Notes under the pieces: generated by a model | What the model was told of the DNA's origin: nothing | Seen by the model: the letters and a program-made list of their open reading frames with translations, nothing else | Databases searched by the model: none | Position numbers and translations under genes: made by a program | Shown: positions 61,248 through 64,000 of the stretch, one piece after another | How positions within the stretch are numbered: position 1 is the first letter of the stretch | How the letters are laid out: every line of letters starts with the position of its first letter | From: Symsagittifera roscoffensis | Taxonomy: Eukaryota; Xenacoelomorpha; Acoela; Convolutidae | NCBI RefSeq assembly: GCF_963678635.1 | Contig: NC_087071.1 | Location: 16,679,613-16,743,612, forward strand | Direction: 5' to 3' | DNA length: 64,000 nt

Positions 61248-61550
61248 TGATCGGAGTATAAGCAGAAGCAGATATTTAACGCTATTAGCGCATAAGCGGA
61301 GATTTAATCCGTCTTAGAAATCGTTCCACTTTGGTTGAAGGAAGCTTATTGGCCATAATTGATTTGTGTCTAGGAGCGAAATCGATCACTGTATTTTATA
61401 TGGCGTGTGGGGGATGATTTTCACAAAAATCTCAAATTTTTAAATGTTTCATTATTTTACATTAAATTTTTTTATGCGATTCTTTTTTCATATACCTTGA
61501 AAGGTAGTCGGAACATTTAGGACTTCGCCCTGATTCGAGCAGTGTTGTCT
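61248..61550. repeat. Second copy of the 40.2-kb repeat
   Basis: Matches 40400-40700: AACGCTATTAGCGCATAAG region, GGAGATTTAATCCGTCTTAG, GGAAGCTTATT, AGTCGGAACA at 61506-61515 and CTTCGCCCTGAT after it. Left end is less clear. Confidence 0.6.
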
Positions 61551-61822
61551 TACGTTTGCGCTTACATGAGCTATCAAAACGTAACATTTTCTTATACGGT
61601 AACAGCTAGTTTAAAAAATCACTGAATCATTTTGTCAACAGACGTCTTTGCATTTAAATTTCCCGTTCTAACCGAAACATGTTCAACCTTGAATGTAATG
61701 TTTTTTGATTTTGCTTAGAAGGTTTATTTGCCTTAGTTAGTCTAATATGTTATGTTGCGGCTAGTTAGTCTTATATCGGCTTAGACCTCTCATATTGCTT
61801 CGTATGAAGGGTGATAATAATT

Positions 61823-62326
61823 ATTCCGACCATTGAAATTAGGGAGGAACTTAGTATTCGGGTGTTTTAGTTTTTCTTTTTTTTTGTTTTCCTTGCTAAA
61901 TCATGTTCCACAAATAATCATCGGATTGGATCAAGTGATATACCAAATTAAAGCCCTTTCAGGGTGATTTGAACGACCTTATTTTTCAAATAGTTGTCCC
62001 AATGCTGAGAAAAACTGATTTACAATTTTTTATTTTTAGTTCAATTTCGAGCGAGCAAAGGAAAATTTTTTGAAATTTTTTTTTCATCAAAATATTTTTC
62101 ATTTAAATTTTTAGGCTTAAAAAACCGAGTTTTACTATAAAGAAATTTAATTTGAATGCTTAATTTAGTGTTTTCTTTGCAATAATAGTTTTCTGAAAAA
62201 AATTTAAGTAAGTTTCTACGCGTTTTTTTAGTTCACGAATCGCTCCACGCACTTAAAACGACACTCAGTTGAAGATAAAAATAAAAGTTTTTTTAAAAGT
62301 TTTTGTTATGCATATGGTCGGAGCAT
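61823..62326. mobile_element. MITE-like inverted-repeat element 2
   Basis: Bounded by ATTCCGACCA (61823-61832) and TGGTCGGAGCAT (62315-62326). Interior shares GAGAAAAAC and AATTTCGAGCGA blocks with the element at 60165, and the right flank shares ACTGGCTATCC and CTTG, so both belong to one family. Confidence 0.55.
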
Positions 62327-62909
62327 TGTGCTACATGCAAAATAACTGGCTATCCTCGTCTTGTTTCTTAATTGAGTGTGCTGGGAGGAATGTGAGAACT
62401 TTGCTGAGCTCATAATGTTTTATCACCAAGTTTTTTTTTCGGCCCAAAGGGCATTTACCCAAACGTTACTGCTGATAATAGTCTTTTTTGACATTTTTTT
62501 CTCAAAGTTGGTTTAATTCGAGTTTTTTTTGGAACCAACGCAATTATTTAAGGCTGTTTTTAACTGACATTGTGTAGGTAGTGAATGAAATTTCAAAAGT
62601 TTGATATCTTTCAGGTTAGTTAAATTTTTCCAACAAATAGTATTAGGTCAGTGAAGCCCTTTGTCTATTTTTTTCTGATTTGGTTCGGTTGAAATAAGAT
62701 AAGAATTAGCTGAAAACCTAGTTGTTTGTCCTTTATATTTTTGTATCACAAGTCATGCGATGGCCAGCTTTGCCTTTGGTTATAAATGTAACATTTTTGT
62801 AATTTTTTTCAGACAATTAATATGAAGATTACAGTTCTTAGGGGAAATATTACTAACAGTGACTGATTAGCAATTTTGATAGGCAATTTTGTTATACATT
62901 GTGTGAGGG
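62327..62909 (+). other. Upstream region of CHMP6
   Basis: AT-rich, no TATA or other core promoter element that stands out from background. Expected to contain the CHMP6 promoter and 5' UTR. Confidence 0.35.
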
Positions 62910-63032
62910 ATGGGCAATGTGTTTGGAAAGAGTAAAAAGAAGCAGAATAGCAGAGTGACTGACAATGACAGGGCAGTGCTGGAATTAAAGAAGGCCAGAG
63001 ACCAGTTACACATGTTCCAGAGAAAGACACAG
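62910..63032 (+). CDS. CHMP6: CHMP6 (VPS20) exon 1
   Basis: ATG at 62910 encodes 41 residues beginning MGNVFGKSKKKQNSRVTDND and continuing RAVLELKKARDQLHMFQRKT. This matches the conserved start of charged multivesicular body protein 6: an N-terminal Gly for myristoylation (MGN-x-F-G), a basic patch, SRVT-x2-D and the first helix with L-x-L-K. CHMP6 is an ESCRT-III subunit that links ESCRT-II (VPS25) to CHMP4 polymerisation on endosomal membranes. The exon ends in phase 0 at ACACAG|GCAAGT, a GC donor. Remaining exons lie beyond the window or in its last kilobase unrecognised. Confidence 0.85.
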
Positions 63033-64000
63033 GCAAGTGAACATTCTATTGAGTTCAGCTAGGAATAATTTGTTGATTCATCTAATCAATTTGCATGTGC
63101 AAAATGGGGCTCTTTTGTGGTACAAACTTTCGCTGTATGAAGAACCTGTATAACAGAATCACCTATCTAACAGAATAATTTGATGACTTCATTTATAGTA
63201 AATTGAAATCCAGCGATTTATTTCTCACATCTGGCCTGGAGGTAACATTAATTTTTGACGCTATTAAGATCCAAAATTTAAAAATGGCCAGGACTTGTTT
63301 TAACGACTCGAAAAAATTAGTAAACGGCCTATCGTTTGTGAATTTATTGTGGAATATTTTCGTGGCTAAATCTATGAAAGCGGTCTTTTTTATCGGCTTT
63401 TGACTTTCAAAGTCTTAATTAATTTGTCATGAAGAACAACAAAAATTCAACAGACAATAGAAAAAGTTCATCAATTCTGCGGTACCATCAAAAAGATACT
63501 TGTGTTAGTATATTTACGTTATGAATAACCGTTGTATTCAAATTTTGCCTTTGGTGTTTGTTAATTTACCATTTCTAGTTTTCGTTCATTTTCGGTTTTG
63601 TTTATAACAGCAGCCTAGTAACTTCATACTTCATCATTCGACGACAAAATAGTGCTGGCCTAATTTTTTCTGAAAGCTTTTTTTTCGGATCAGCTGGTAT
63701 CTGCTTAAGTATTTTTTCGTTATTTACTGCTTTGTGAGTTTCGGAGACGGGTTTGATTTAGAGATTGAACGTGATAAAGAGCAAAACAAACAAAACGAAG
63801 GCATTTTGGCAGGTAATTGAACGAATCAGGTGGTAAACGAATTATAGTTTCACAATTTGCTGGCCCTCAAATCGAATCAAAATCAGACTAACTGCTTTTA
63901 AATAGTGATTCAGTATCCGGCTAATAATTTTCTTCTAATTGGGTGCCTTGTTTCTGCTTTGTTTGCCTTATTGTCCCTCATAATTGCCAATTAAGTTCAC
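63033..64000 (+). other. CHMP6 intron 1
   Basis: Starts with GCAAGT. AT-rich; I found no second CHMP6 exon before the window ends. Confidence 0.6.

Overview
The window is AT-rich nuclear DNA from an animal, most likely an invertebrate. It has spliced host genes with GT-AG and one GC-AG intron boundary, large introns, dead non-LTR retrotransposons, DNA transposons and satellite DNA. I cannot fix the phylum. There is no sign of bacterial, plasmid or phage organisation.

Region 1 (1-9.05 kb) is a repetitive element I do not recognise. A chain of charged plus-strand reading frames (17-2595) is broken by stops. A 1509-bp unit follows in tandem (about 2870-5887), each copy carrying a roughly 245-bp-arm foldback. 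A fuller copy then has an 828-bp ORF (5931-6758) and a short, very basic ORF (6763-6930). A further copy of the foldback arm and its flank lies at 7997-8512, then a remnant resembling a retroelement C-terminal domain.

Region 2 (9.5-28.3 kb) is a locally duplicated block. It contains three copies of a dead CR1-like retrotransposon (10.2-14.4, 16.5-17.2, 19.9-21.3 kb), five copies of a putative promoter segment with a perfect TGACGTCA, and three copies of one coding exon (14760, 19033, 28331). Two other CR1-like insertions interrupt it: a 5'-truncated inverted copy (22632-23749) and an apparently complete one (24025-28093).

Region 3 (28.3-43.2 kb) is the main host gene. Eight phase-compatible exons sum to exactly 641 codons. 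I call it a BRAT1-like protein from its N-terminal similarity, its solenoid character and a C-terminal Asp-Cys-Tyr. The upstream duplications are copies of its promoter and first exon. Its introns hold a reverse-transcriptase relic, an 8-bp-TSD hAT-type MITE, direct duplications and a nested cysteine-rich exon candidate.

Region 4 (45.9-49.7 kb) is a minus-strand Ingi/Vingi-like non-LTR element with a PHD-type finger, a 2A-like NPGP motif and a 13-bp target duplication, killed by three lesions. Region 5 (51-52.4 kb) has two exon-like segments best read on the minus strand. Region 6 (53640-56158) is a Mutator-like element with minisatellite-like terminal inverted repeats, a 9-bp TSD and a FLYWCH plus DDE transposase broken by one frameshift. 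Region 7 (56.6-58.1 kb) is a diverged satellite of about 165 bp. Region 8 (60-62.4 kb) holds short inverted-repeat elements. The window ends in exon 1 of CHMP6 (VPS20, ESCRT-III; 62910-63032), followed by a GC donor.
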